Assembly (NCBI RefSeq): GCF_013409505.1
Contig: NZ_JACCBN010000001.1
Span: 558,001 to 622,000 of the forward strand
From: Actinomycetospora corticicola
Lineage (GTDB): Bacteria > Actinomycetota > Actinomycetes > Mycobacteriales > Pseudonocardiaceae
Length of the DNA stretch: 64,000 nt
Reading direction: 5' to 3'
Positions within the stretch are counted from its first letter, which is position 1. Each line of letters opens with the position of its first letter. Both the position numbers and the translations under genes were made by a program. The notes beneath the pieces were generated by a model. The model saw nothing but the letters and a program-made list of their open reading frames with translations, had not been told where the DNA came from and did no database searches. This document shows positions 1 to 8,516 of this stretch, piece after piece.

Positions 1-540
1 GTCCTGCTGGAAGCGGGGGACGTCGAGCCCGAGCCGGGCGGCCAGCGCGGTCAGCGACGCCTCCGTGACGTCCCCGCGGTTCTCCGGCGCCTGGTCGGCG
101 TAGAGCGCGGCGTGGAACGGCCAGAACTGCCCCTGGCGTCCCGCCGCCCGCGCGGCGCGCGCCTCGAGGACCGACTCCGGGCCGAGGTAGGCGAAGTCGT
201 GCCACTCGATCCGGACCTGCCCGGAGTCGACGTACTGCCGGATCAGCGCCGGCTCCGTGGACGTCGCGTAGAGCCGGCAGAACGGGCACTGGAAGTCGCC
301 CCACTCCGCGAGCACCACCGGCGCGTCCACCCGGCCCAGCGCCAGGGGATCGCCGTCCTGACGGCGGGGTACGTCCAGTCGGGCCTGCGCCACCGGGTCC
401 GACGACGTCGGGCCCGCGACCGGCGTGCTCCGGGACGTCGTCACGGTGACGACGGCGAGGACCGCCAGCACCGCCAGGACGATCACGGCGCCGACCACCA
501 GCCGGGTGCGGTTCGGGCGGCGCTCCTGCGTGTCGGTCAC
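1..540 (-). CDS. DsbA-family thiol-disulfide oxidoreductase, membrane-anchored (partial, C-terminus off window)
   Basis: The frame is open from a GTG at 540 to the window edge (180 codons). The product starts with a short basic segment, then a hydrophobic anchor (about residues 15-34, rich in V, A and L) and a Thr/Ser linker, then a thioredoxin-fold start with WGDFQCPFC. CxxC flanked by F and P is the redox motif of the DsbA/thioredoxin_4 (BdbD-like) family, which oxidises or isomerises disulfides outside the membrane. The second half of the fold lies beyond the window. It follows the AraC gene by 51 bases on the same strand. The start is uncertain because no strong ribosome binding site precedes the GTG. 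Confidence 0.85.
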   Translation of the reverse strand, partial: MTDTQERRPNRTRLVVGAVIVLAVLAVLAVVTVTTSRSTPVAGPTSSDPVAQARLDVPRRQDGDPLALGRVDAPVVLAEWGDFQCPFCRLYATSTEPALIRQYVDSGQVRIEWHDFAYLGPESVLEARAARAAGRQGQFWPFHAALYADQAPENRGDVTEASLTALAARLGLDVPRFQQD

Positions 541-591
541 GGCAGGGGTGTACCCCGCCGGCTGCGGCCCACCCGGCGTCGCGCGGATCTC

Positions 592-1548
592 TCAGCGCCG
601 CAGCGCCTCGCTGGGGGAGTGGCCGAAGGCGGCGCGGTACTCGACCGAGAAGCGTCCGGGATGGGCGAAGCCCCACTGCGCCGCGACGGACGCGACCGTG
701 ACACCCGGCGTCGGGTCGGCCGCGACGAGGTCGCGGTGGGCCCCCTGCAGGCGCACCCGACGCAGGTAGGCCGTGGGGGAGGTGCCGCGGTGGCGTCGGA
801 ACGCCGCCTGCAACCCGCGCACGCCCACCCCCGCGGCCTCCGCGATCCGGGTGATGTCGATGTCCTGCGCGGCGTGGGCGTCGATGAACTCGACGGCGCG
901 GCGGACCGACGCGGGCTCGGCGTGCTCCGTCGGCCGGGACCCGTCGCGCTGGGTCGAGTTGGGGAACACCACGAGCGCGGCCGTCGCGAGCTGGCGCCGC
1001 ACCTCCGCGAGCAGCAGGCGCGGCGGGTCGACGTCGTCGGCGAGCACGGTGTCGTGGACGTGGGCGGTGAGCCCTGCCCAGTACCGGCCCAGGGCCGGGG
1101 TGAGCGGCTCGATGCCGGCGAAGGCCACCTCGTACGGCGCGAGCCCGCTGATCTCGGCACCCCGCCGGGCGACCTGCGCGGCGTCGATGGTCGTGAGCCG
1201 CAGGTCGACGTCGTTCCACCGCGTGGCGAAGCGCGTCCAGGTCGGTGTCAGCATCACGGGACCCGCGGTGGTGCGCCGGTCGCTGGTGATGACGAGCGGC
1301 GAGTCGGTCAGGGGTTGGCTGACGATGACGCGCGCGGTGGCGGGGGCGGACCCGCTGGAGAACCCGGCGGAGAAGGTCATCCGGTCGACGGCGAACGCCG
1401 CGGCGGACCTCGACGCGCGCTCGAACCGGAACGCCGAGACGTCGCCGTCCAGCCGCGGCTCGTGCTCGGTGTAGGCGGCCCGCATCGCCTCGAACGCCTC
1501 GTCGGGCTCGGTGGTGGACCACGAGTCGCGCCGCGCGCCGCTCGGCAT
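592..1548 (-). CDS. AraC-family transcriptional regulator
   Basis: A 318-residue protein. The N-terminal two thirds resemble the AraC-type ligand-binding region (cupin_6-like). The last ~100 residues hold the double helix-turn-helix, with RIAEAAGVGVRGLQAAFRRH as first helix pair and a WGFAHPGRFSVEYRAAFG segment typical of the second. I chose the ATG at 1548 because GGAGG lies 8 bases upstream; a GTG at 1557 would overlap that site. The gene is divergent from the VOC gene at 1671, which it may control. It lies upstream of the DsbA-like gene on the same strand. The effector is unknown. Confidence 0.85.
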   Translation of the reverse strand: MPSGARRDSWSTTEPDEAFEAMRAAYTEHEPRLDGDVSAFRFERASRSAAAFAVDRMTFSAGFSSGSAPATARVIVSQPLTDSPLVITSDRRTTAGPVMLTPTWTRFATRWNDVDLRLTTIDAAQVARRGAEISGLAPYEVAFAGIEPLTPALGRYWAGLTAHVHDTVLADDVDPPRLLLAEVRRQLATAALVVFPNSTQRDGSRPTEHAEPASVRRAVEFIDAHAAQDIDITRIAEAAGVGVRGLQAAFRRHRGTSPTAYLRRVRLQGAHRDLVAADPTPGVTVASVAAQWGFAHPGRFSVEYRAAFGHSPSEALRR

Positions 1549-1670
1549 CGCGCTCACCTCCCCGGTGTCGTCGTCGAGATCGATGTTCCCCCGACGGGTG
1601 ATCCGGAAGCCCCCGGTTCCGCCGGAGAGGAGGTCCGGACCTGACCGCCTCGGCCGGAAGACTCCCGGGC

Positions 1671-2168
1671 ATGGCGATCAGCACGGTCACGCACCTGAAC
1701 TTCACCGGCAACGCGCGGCAGGCCCTCGAGTTCTACCGGTCCGTCTTCGGCGGACAGCTCATGATCGGCACCTACGGCGACGGTGGGGTGCCGCAGGACT
1801 CGCCCGACTCCGAGCGGGTCACGTTCGCGCCGGTCGCGGCCGACTCCCCGAACGCCGACCTGGTCGGGTTCGGGATGGTCGTGGCGGAGAACGGCTTCCG
1901 CATCGCCGCCTACGACGTGTTCGACGCGACCGGGGACCGGCTCGCCGGGTCCGACGGCCCTGGGCGCGCCGACGGGCTGGTGCACACCGAGTCGCTGTTC
2001 GTGCTGCTGAACGGGGACACGGTGGAGGAGGTCCGCGAGTTCTGGACGAGGCTGGCCGAGGGCGGTCGCATCATCCAGTCGCTCGCGCCGACGCCGTGGG
2101 GAGCGCCGTACGGCATGGTGACCGACCGCTTCGGCGTCACGTGGATCGTCGGGACGAACCCGGGCTGA
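1671..2168 (+). CDS. VOC-family protein, PhnB/YjdN-like
   Basis: 165 residues of the glyoxalase/bleomycin-resistance (VOC) fold. The opening HLNFTGNARQALEFYRSVFGG and the closing DRFGVTWIVGTNPG are hallmarks of the PhnB-like (3-demethylubiquinone-9 methyltransferase-type) branch, whose members usually lack a proven reaction. The protein is complete at the family's usual length. It is transcribed away from the AraC gene and ends 10 bases before a strong hairpin. Confidence 0.85.
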   Translation: MAISTVTHLNFTGNARQALEFYRSVFGGQLMIGTYGDGGVPQDSPDSERVTFAPVAADSPNADLVGFGMVVAENGFRIAAYDVFDATGDRLAGSDGPGRADGLVHTESLFVLLNGDTVEEVREFWTRLAEGGRIIQSLAPTPWGAPYGMVTDRFGVTWIVGTNPG

Positions 2169-2178
2169 CCCCATGCGC

Positions 2179-2223
2179 AGATGTAGCGGATCCCGGCGCC
2201 CAGGCCTCGGATCCGCTACATCT
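2179..2223. terminator. Bidirectional hairpin terminator
   Basis: A perfect inverted repeat with 15-base arms (AGATGTAGCGGATCC at 2179-2193 and its complement at 2209-2223) and a 15-base loop. It sits between two convergent genes, and its right arm contains the stop codon of the enoyl-CoA hydratase gene. There is no T-tract, as is common in high-GC actinobacteria. Confidence 0.75.
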
Positions 2224-2995
2224 GGTCGGCGTCCGGACCCCAGCCGCCGGTGAAGCGGGGCGGGCGCTTGTCCCGGAACGCCTCGAAGGCCTCCGCGGCG
2301 TCGTCGCCGGCGAGGTTCACCGCCTGCGCGCGGGCCTCGTTCGCGAGCGCCTCGCGCAGCGGCACCCCGACCGCCTCGTGCAGCAGCTCCTTCGTCTGCG
2401 CGAGGGCGACCGGCGGCCCGGCGACGAGGCGGTCGACCAGCGAGGTCACGGTCGCCTCGATCTCGTCCGGCTCGACGAGGTAGGTGACCAGCCCGAGCCG
2501 GTGCGCCTCGGTGCCGTCGATCATCTCGGCGAGCAGCGCCAGGCGCTTCGCCTGCTGCATCCCGACGAGACGGGGGAGCAGCCAGGAGCCGCCGAGGTCC
2601 AACGACAGCCCACGCGCGGCGAAGATCTGGGAGAACCGCGACCGCGGGGTGGCGACGACGAGGTCGCACCCGAGGGCGAGGTTCCACCCGGCCCCGACCG
2701 CCACCCCGTCGACGACCGCGACCGTGGGCACGGGCAGGTGGTGCAGCGCGAGCGGCACCTCGTTGATCCGCCGCATGCGGGCCAGCGGGTGCCCCGTCCC
2801 GACGTCGGACAGGTCGGCCCCGGCGCACAGGTCACCACCCGTGCCGCGCAGGACGAGCACCCGTGTGCCGTCGTCGCGTGCGGCAGTGAGCTCCGCGGCG
2901 AGTGCCGCCCAGCCGTCGTCGCCGAGGGCGTTCTTCCGGCGTGGGTTGTGCAGCGTCAGGGTGCGGACGCCGCCGGTGGTCGACGACCGGACCAC
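2216..2995 (-). CDS. Enoyl-CoA hydratase/isomerase family protein
   Basis: A 259-residue crotonase-fold protein. The oxyanion-hole segment is LCAGADLSDVG. The second conserved block reads GLSLDLGGSWLLPRLVG, with Asp where classical hydratases carry Glu. An Asp here is seen in PaaG-type and other isomerase branches, so isomerase or a specialised lyase activity is possible. I start at the GTG at 2995, which gives the usual short N-terminus before GGVRTLTLHNP and lies 4 bases after the stop of the acyl-CoA dehydrogenase gene. The two genes are co-transcribed, consistent with a beta-oxidation role on an unknown acyl-CoA. Confidence 0.88.
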   Translation of the reverse strand: MVRSSTTGGVRTLTLHNPRRKNALGDDGWAALAAELTAARDDGTRVLVLRGTGGDLCAGADLSDVGTGHPLARMRRINEVPLALHHLPVPTVAVVDGVAVGAGWNLALGCDLVVATPRSRFSQIFAARGLSLDLGGSWLLPRLVGMQQAKRLALLAEMIDGTEAHRLGLVTYLVEPDEIEATVTSLVDRLVAGPPVALAQTKELLHEAVGVPLREALANEARAQAVNLAGDDAAEAFEAFRDKRPPRFTGGWGPDADQM

Positions 2996-2999
2996 GGGA

Positions 3000-4250
3000 T
3001 CAGAGGAATCCGAAGAGCTGTCCGGCGACACGGCGGATCTGCACCTCCTCCGCGCCCTCGGTGATGCGGTACCGGCGGTGGTGGCGGTAGATGTGCTCGA
3101 ACGGCTCGTGGCGCGAGTAGCCGAGCCCGCCGAACACCTGCATCGCACGGTCGGCCGCCTCGCAGACCAGCCGGTTCGCGCGGTAGTTGCACATCGACAC
3201 GTGGTGGCCCACCGACACCTCGGGCCGGCCCTCGCGATGGCACTCGTCGAGCTCGGCGGCGGTGTCGCGGATCAGCGCGCGCAGCATCGTCGCCTCGGTG
3301 TGCAGCTCCACCAGCGGCCACTGGATCGCCTGCCGGCTCGCGAGGGGCCGGCCGAAGGTGTGCCGTTCCCGGGCGTGGGCGACGGCCCGGTCGATGCAGT
3401 ACTGCGCGGCCCCGAGGCTCGACGCGGCCTGCCGGATGCGGTTGGAGTGCACGAACGTCTGGGCCACGTCCAGCGCGCGGCCCTCCTCGCCGAACAGGGC
3501 GGACCCGGGCACGCGGACGTCGCGCAGCACCACCTCGCCGTGGTCGGTGGGCATGTTGAGCGTCCACCAGTAGAAGGGCACCTCGAACCCCGGCGTGTCC
3601 GTCGGGACGAGGAAGGCGGACAGGCCGCGGGCGCTGCCGGGATCACCCGACGTCCGGGCGAACACCATCTCGTGGCTCGCCCGGTGCACCCCGGTGCTCC
3701 ACCGCTTCGCCCCGTCGATCACCCAGTCGTCGCCGTCGCGGCGCGCCGTGGTCTCCATCCAGGTGGCGTCGCTGCCGTGCTCGGGCTCGGTCAGGCCGAA
3801 GGCGAGGCCCCGCCGTCCGGTGATGACGTCCTCGACCAGCTCCTCGCGCTGCGCCGGCGTCCCGTAGAGGTGCAGCAGATGCGCGAAGACGAGGTTCCCG
3901 ACGACGGAGTGCTCGTTCTGGAGGTCGTTGTGCAGCCCCAGCCCGCGGTGCGCGAGGTGCTCCCGGACGGCGGCCATCGCCGACTCCGTGCCCGCGCGGC
4001 CGCCGAGCTCGGTCGGCAGCGAGTAGCGGTAGAACCCGGCCGCGTCGGCCCGACGGCAGGCCTCGGCGAGCAGGTCCTCCCACTCCCGGCGCGGCAGGCC
4101 GCCCGCGTCGACGTCGGTGCGCGCGAACTCGCGGCGGTGGTCGAAGAAGCGCTCGTTGTCGTCCTGCGCCTGCAGCGGGACGATCTCGGCGTCGATGAAC
4201 GCGTCCAGCTCGCGCAGGAGGGTCGCGACGTCGGGGTCGAGCGAGGTCAC
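3000..4250 (-). CDS. Acyl-CoA dehydrogenase family protein
   Basis: 416 residues. It has the three-part ACAD layout: a helical N-terminal domain, a beta-barrel with GLTEPEHGSDATWMETTA (FAD/acyl-binding) and a C-terminal helical bundle ending in MQVFGGLGYSRHEPFEHIYR followed by ITEGAEEVQ. It would oxidise an acyl-CoA thioester at the alpha-beta bond using FAD. GTG at 4250 is preceded by GGAGGAGGT at 8 bases, so the in-frame extension upstream to about 4478 is not used. It forms an operon with the downstream enoyl-CoA hydratase gene. Confidence 0.9.
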   Translation of the reverse strand: MTSLDPDVATLLRELDAFIDAEIVPLQAQDDNERFFDHRREFARTDVDAGGLPRREWEDLLAEACRRADAAGFYRYSLPTELGGRAGTESAMAAVREHLAHRGLGLHNDLQNEHSVVGNLVFAHLLHLYGTPAQREELVEDVITGRRGLAFGLTEPEHGSDATWMETTARRDGDDWVIDGAKRWSTGVHRASHEMVFARTSGDPGSARGLSAFLVPTDTPGFEVPFYWWTLNMPTDHGEVVLRDVRVPGSALFGEEGRALDVAQTFVHSNRIRQAASSLGAAQYCIDRAVAHARERHTFGRPLASRQAIQWPLVELHTEATMLRALIRDTAAELDECHREGRPEVSVGHHVSMCNYRANRLVCEAADRAMQVFGGLGYSRHEPFEHIYRHHRRYRITEGAEEVQIRRVAGQLFGFL

Positions 4251-4507
4251 CGCGGCACCTCCTCCGAGCACCTGCACGACGGATCTCGTCCCGCCGGGCC
4301 GTGGGTGTTCTACCCCGCGAGTCGCGTGCGGACCAGGGCCGAACCGGGCGGGACCGGGGTTGCGCTGCACCGATGGACGTAACGCCGTGCGAGCCAAAGG
4401 CACGAATTGTCGACGAAGTGGATGTGATTCCGGATTTCGGGGTTCACTCCTGGCAGTCCTCGCGGTACCTAGTGTCACGGAGGCGGGACGTCGAGGGGGT
4501 GGGAGTC

Positions 4508-6172
4508 GTGCGCGACGCGACCCGCTCCGAGCCGCGCCCGTCCGGTCTCCTCCGCCGCCTCGCGCTCCTCGCCGGGCTCCTCGGCGGATTCCTGCTCGCC
4601 GGACTGCTGTTCGCCGGTCCCGCCTTCGCCGACTCCGACGACGGGTCGTCCGGCGGCTCGGGGAGCGGTCCGGTGAGCTCCGTGGTCCACGCGGTCACCG
4701 GCTCGAGCTCGGGAAAGGCGTCCTCGAGCAAGGCGTCCTCGAGCAAGGCGTCCTCGAGCAAGGCGACCTCGTCGAAGGCGGACTCCTCGACGAAGACGTC
4801 GGCGAAGGCGACCTCGTCGAAGACGGTCTCCTCGAGCAAGGCGTCCTCGAGCAAGGTGACCTCGTCGAAGACGGACTCCTCGAAGGCGATCTCCCAGGGA
4901 TACTCGTCGACGAAGACGTCGACGAAGACTGCCCAGCCGAAGACGGGCCAGCCGAAGACCCCGACGATGTCCCTGACAAAGGCGGGTTCGTCGAAGAAGA
5001 CGACCTCGGCGACGACCGCCCGGTCGCCGTCGGCCCGGTCGACGACGTCGGCGACGTCCCTGACGCAGGCGACCCTGTCGACGACGACGTTCCTGGTGGG
5101 AACGACCTCGCCGAGGTCGTCCTCCCCGAAGGGCACGACCGCGACGGCGGTCAGGTCGGCCGCGGCGACCGCGGAGACGGCCACGTCGGCGGCGACCACC
5201 GCCGTCCGGACGGCCTCGGCGACGGCCTCTGCGACGACGGCGACGTCGCTCGCGGCGACCGCCACGGTCGAGAAGGCGACCTCCGCCGTCACGAAGCCCG
5301 TCACCGCCACCACGTCTGCCCTCACGACGAGCCCGGTCACCCGTGCCGTGACGGCCCTGCCGACCGACCTCGTCGATGTCCTGCCCACCCCCCTGGACAC
5401 CGGATCAGTCCTCGCCCCCGTCGGGGCACTGACGACGACCGTCGCCCACACCGTCCCCGTGGTGCCGCAGCTCCTCGCCCCGGTCACCGCCGTGCCGCAG
5501 ACGCTGCTCGGGCCCACCGGGCTCGTCGACGCCACCGGTGCCCTCCTCGTCGGCACCGTCACCGGGCTGACCGACACGACGACGGCGCTGACCGGGTCGG
5601 TCGGCCCCCTCGGGCTCGTCGATGCCACCGGCGCGCTCCTGGTCGGCACCGTCACCGGGCTGACCGAGAAGACGACGGCGCTGACCGGAACGGTGGCGAC
5701 GCTCGGCCGGAGCGCCCTCGGCGCACCGCTGGAGACGCTCACGGCGCTCACCGGACCCGTCGGTGCCGGAGCCGGAGCACGGGCCCTGGCGCCCACCCTC
5801 GGGGCGGATGCGAACCGACCCACCGCGGCCGTCCGACCCGACGTCCTGACCGGGCAGGGACCTGCCCCGGCCCCGGGCGACCTCCCATCGGCGACGCCCG
5901 GCTCACCGGGTACGGCCTGGTCGACGACTGACGCCGGCGTCGGCCCCGCCTCGCGGCCCGGGCTGCCCGGCGTCCCCGCACCCGGGGAGCCGAGCGCACC
6001 GGCGGCCCCTGTCGGCGCGGCCGGTGCCTCGTCGGGCGGCGGCGCGAGCGGCGTGGCCGGCGTCCTGCCCGACCCGCTCGCGATCACCGCGATCCTGGCC
6101 GGCCTGGTGCTCGTCGCCTGCGGGCGTCGGGGCATGTGGTGGTTCCCCGAGGTCGTCATCGGGCCCGACTGA
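4508..6172 (+). CDS. Repeat-rich exported surface protein with C-terminal membrane anchor
   Basis: 554 residues, family not recognised. A signal peptide (RRLALLAGLLGGFLLAGLLF, cleavage near AFA-DS) is followed by a low-complexity region of ASSSK-type units encoded by imperfect 15-base tandem repeats (about 4710-4900). Next come long Thr/Ala/Ser stretches and two near-identical ~30-residue units (GLVDATGALLVGTVTGLT, encoded near 5520-5690). A Pro/Gly/Ala linker leads to a final hydrophobic segment (ITAILAGLVLVACG) and a short basic tail, as in sortase-like or wall-spanning proteins, although no LPxTG motif is visible. The GTG at 4508 is chosen because it lies just before the signal peptide and follows a purine-rich stretch. 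The upstream 250 bases are AT-richer than the surroundings and probably hold the promoter. Confidence 0.7.
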   Translation: MRDATRSEPRPSGLLRRLALLAGLLGGFLLAGLLFAGPAFADSDDGSSGGSGSGPVSSVVHAVTGSSSGKASSSKASSSKASSSKATSSKADSSTKTSAKATSSKTVSSSKASSSKVTSSKTDSSKAISQGYSSTKTSTKTAQPKTGQPKTPTMSLTKAGSSKKTTSATTARSPSARSTTSATSLTQATLSTTTFLVGTTSPRSSSPKGTTATAVRSAAATAETATSAATTAVRTASATASATTATSLAATATVEKATSAVTKPVTATTSALTTSPVTRAVTALPTDLVDVLPTPLDTGSVLAPVGALTTTVAHTVPVVPQLLAPVTAVPQTLLGPTGLVDATGALLVGTVTGLTDTTTALTGSVGPLGLVDATGALLVGTVTGLTEKTTALTGTVATLGRSALGAPLETLTALTGPVGAGAGARALAPTLGADANRPTAAVRPDVLTGQGPAPAPGDLPSATPGSPGTAWSTTDAGVGPASRPGLPGVPAPGEPSAPAAPVGAAGASSGGGASGVAGVLPDPLAITAILAGLVLVACGRRGMWWFPEVVIGPD

Positions 6173-6417
6173 GGCCCCGCCGTCCGCCGTCCGCAGCCCC
6201 GCGGGTGGCGGTCGTGCTCTGACGTCTCCGTCAGTTCCCGGGACAGGCCCCAGCGGCCGCGCCCCCGGACGTGACGCCTGCCGTCGTGACCGCCCGGTCC
6301 TCCGAGACCGACGTGCGGCGCGGCGGGGCGGACCCGTCCGGGCGACGGCCTCCGCGTGTGCCTGTCCCCACCGACCGGTCGGCTCCGCGGTGGTGCGCCA
6401 CCCGGACCGGCCCGGGG
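6173..6417. other. Intergenic stretch, no gene seen
   Basis: Very GC-rich sequence between the surface-protein gene and the structured leader of the SsgA-like gene. I see no reading frame with a ribosome binding site and protein-like composition, and no recognisable RNA gene. Confidence 0.5.
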
Positions 6418-6532
6418 CGATCACGCGTGGGGCCACCCCGCCCGAGCACCGGCGGGGCGATGGACCGACCGAGGGGGCGGCCCATCGCCGCACCCGCTGC
6501 GGGTGCCGCGGGGTGTGCCCCGCGCGTGATCG
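6418..6532 (+). promoter_or_regulatory. Candidate structured leader (three-way junction) upstream of the SsgA-like gene
   Basis: Direct pairing by eye gives P1 (6418-6441 with 6508-6532; 24 pairs, one G-T wobble, one bulged base at 6516), P2 (GGCGATGG at 6456-6463 with CCATCGCC at 6482-6489) and P3 (GCACCC at 6490-6495 with GGGTGC at 6501-6506). P2 and P3 abut with no linker, and only one base joins P3 to P1. The fold ends 49 bases before the ATG of the SsgA-like gene. It may be a regulatory leader, a processed RNA or a terminator of the gene before; only the pairing is seen. Confidence 0.5.
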
Positions 6533-6581
6533 TCGCCGACCCGCTCCTCCCGACCACCAGACGTGCTGTGAAAGGCCTGCC

Positions 6582-7031
6582 ATGCGACACGACGTCCTCG
6601 TGCGCGTCCCCGTCGTCCTCGAACTCGTGCGCGCCGACCGCCCACCGGTCCCGGCGCGGGTGGAGCTGCGCTACACCGGGGCCGAGCCCTACGCGGTGCT
6701 CCTCGCGTTCCCGACCGCCCACGCCCGAGAGGTCGTGTGGCGGTTCTCGCGCGCCCTCCTCGCCCAGGGCCTCATCGAGGCGGCCGGCGAGGGCGACGTC
6801 CGCCTCCGCCCCCTCGACGCGCCGGGACCGGACGAGGTCGTCGAGATCGAGCTGCGCAGTCCGGGGGAGCGTGCGCTGTTCCGCGCTCCCCACGAGGTCC
6901 TCCGTGCGTACCTGGCCCGCACGCAGGAGCACATCGCCTTCGGGACCGAGCACGAGTGGCTCGACCTCGACCACGCCGTCGCGATGCTCCGCCTCGCCCC
7001 GCCGACGTCGGGAGTGCGGGACGTCGGGTGA
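6582..7031 (+). CDS. SsgA-like protein (SALP), sporulation/cell-division regulator
   Basis: 149 residues, the normal length for the SsgA family, which in sporulating actinomycetes helps place septa and remodel the wall during spore formation. Family signatures are VELRYTGAEPYAVLLAFP near the start, VVWRFSRALLAQGL in the middle, and ERALFRAPHEVLRAYLARTQ. GAAAGG lies about 7 bases before the ATG. The gene stands alone on this strand, 96 bases before the phosphotransferase gene, and is preceded by a long foldable leader. Confidence 0.88.
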   Translation: MRHDVLVRVPVVLELVRADRPPVPARVELRYTGAEPYAVLLAFPTAHAREVVWRFSRALLAQGLIEAAGEGDVRLRPLDAPGPDEVVEIELRSPGERALFRAPHEVLRAYLARTQEHIAFGTEHEWLDLDHAVAMLRLAPPTSGVRDVG

Positions 7032-7126
7032 CGGTCCGCGAGGGCCGATGAGCCCGTCCGGCGGGGTACGGTGCGGCCCGTGCACCGCCTCGCGGCCCCG
7101 GGCCGGACCGCGCCGAGGAGCACACG

Positions 7127-8443
7127 GTGAACGAGGATCTGGCCGGGGCCCTGTCGGCGGTGCTCGACGGCGCGGAGATCACCGGTCTGCGCCGGTTGAC
7201 GGCGGGCGCGAGCCGGGAGACGTGGGCGTTCGACGCCGACGGGCGGGCGCTGGTGCTGCGGCGCGACCCGCCGGAGGTGCCGCGGCCGGTGGAGGTGCGC
7301 CGGGAGGCGGAGTGCTTCCGGGCGGCCGCGCGGGCGGGCGTGCCGATCCCGACGCTCGTGTGCTCGGGGGAGGGCGACGCCGTCGGCAGCCCGTACCTGA
7401 TCATGGAACGGCTCGACGGCGAGACGCTGCCGCCCCGGTTGCTGCGCGAGGAGCGCTACGCCGCCGCCCGCGCCGGCCTGGCCCGCGAGCTCGGGCGCAC
7501 CCTCGCCCGCCTGCACGCCATCCCGCCGGCCGAGGTCCCGTCGCTGGAGGCGGTCGACGACCCGCTGGTGCGGTTGCGGGCCGAGCACGACGCGTACGGC
7601 GAGCCCCGCCCCGCGCTCGAGGTGGCGTTCCGGCGGTTGTCCCGGCACCCGCCGTCGGGAACTCCGAGGGCGGTGGTGCACGGCGACTTCCGCAACGGCA
7701 ACCTGCTCGTCGGCGAGGACGGGCTGCGGGCCGTGCTCGACTGGGAGCTCGCGCACCTCGGCGACCCGCGTGAGGACCTCGGGTGGCTCTGCCTGCGCGC
7801 GTGGCGGTTCGGGGCGGCGGAGGAGGTCGGCGGGTTCGGATCGGTCGAGGAGCTCCTCGACGGCTACGCCGAGCTCGCCCAGCGGCCCGACCCGGCAGCG
7901 GTGCGCTGGTGGGAGCTCTACGCGTGCGTGCACTGGGCGGTGATCTGCCGGATGCAGGCCGAGCGCCACCTCGGCGGCTCGGAGCGGTCGATGGAGATGG
8001 CGGTCCTCGGACGTCGGGTGGTCGAGGCGGAGTACGACGCGCTCCTGGCGATGGGGCTGGTCGACGGCGCACTGCCGGCCGCGGAACCGGTGCCCCCGGC
8101 GGGGGACCGGCCGACGATCGAGGAGCTGCTCGACGCGGTCTCCGGCGCGCTCGCCGAGGAGCTCGAGTTCGCCGACGACCGGTCGGCGTACCTGGCCCGC
8201 GTCGCCCGCACCGGGCTGGGCGTCGTGGCGCGGGAGGTGTCGCTCGGCCCCGACCTGCACCGACAGCACGCCGCCTGTCTCGCCGACGCGGGCTGTTCCG
8301 ACGACGCCGCGCTGGCCGAGGGACTACGCGAGGGCTCCCTCGATCCCGACGACGGGGCGGTGGCGGCCGCCGTGCGCAGCTCCACCCTGACCCGCCTCGC
8401 CGTCGCGAACCCCCGCTACCCGAACACCCGCCCCCCGAGGTAG
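7127..8443 (+). CDS. APH-family phosphotransferase with C-terminal DUF6285-type domain
   Basis: 438 residues. The first ~320 residues form an aminoglycoside-phosphotransferase/choline-kinase-like domain: ASRETWAFDADGRALVLRRD near the N-terminus, the catalytic loop VVHGDFRNGNLLV and the metal motif VLDWELAHLGDPREDLGWL. The last ~110 residues, beginning TIEELLDAVSGALAEEL, look like the DUF6285 domain that often accompanies this branch in acyl-CoA degradation gene neighbourhoods. Such proteins resemble ACAD10/11 kinase domains that phosphorylate hydroxyacyl-CoAs, but the substrate here is unknown. A GTG start follows GAGGAG. Confidence 0.85.
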   Translation: MNEDLAGALSAVLDGAEITGLRRLTAGASRETWAFDADGRALVLRRDPPEVPRPVEVRREAECFRAAARAGVPIPTLVCSGEGDAVGSPYLIMERLDGETLPPRLLREERYAAARAGLARELGRTLARLHAIPPAEVPSLEAVDDPLVRLRAEHDAYGEPRPALEVAFRRLSRHPPSGTPRAVVHGDFRNGNLLVGEDGLRAVLDWELAHLGDPREDLGWLCLRAWRFGAAEEVGGFGSVEELLDGYAELAQRPDPAAVRWWELYACVHWAVICRMQAERHLGGSERSMEMAVLGRRVVEAEYDALLAMGLVDGALPAAEPVPPAGDRPTIEELLDAVSGALAEELEFADDRSAYLARVARTGLGVVAREVSLGPDLHRQHAACLADAGCSDDAALAEGLREGSLDPDDGAVAAAVRSSTLTRLAVANPRYPNTRPPR

Positions 8444-8453
8444 GCGCCCACCC

Positions 8454-8503
8454 GCACGAGGGGAACCCTCACCCCATAAGAGCGCTCGGATCCTCCCCTC
8501 ACG
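8454..8503. repeat. Dispersed 50-nt hairpin repeat, copy 1
   Basis: Copy 1 of a four-member family sharing GAGGGGAACCCTC at the left, AGAGCGCTCG in the middle and ATCCTCCCCTCACGG at the right. The ends pair (GAGGGGA with TCCCCTC). In this copy the inner stem is lost. It lies between convergent genes. Confidence 0.8.
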
Positions 8504-8516
8504 GCGGCGCGGACGG

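Noticed and set aside
2484-4382. Long plus-strand frame opposite the acyl-CoA dehydrogenase gene
   Set aside because: Low-complexity Arg/Ala/Val translation without motifs; the minus strand encodes a clear ACAD.
4444-6159. 571-residue frame antisense to the repeat-rich surface protein, with acidic repeats
   Set aside because: It has no signal peptide or ribosome binding site, while the plus strand has both a signal peptide and a membrane anchor in register.
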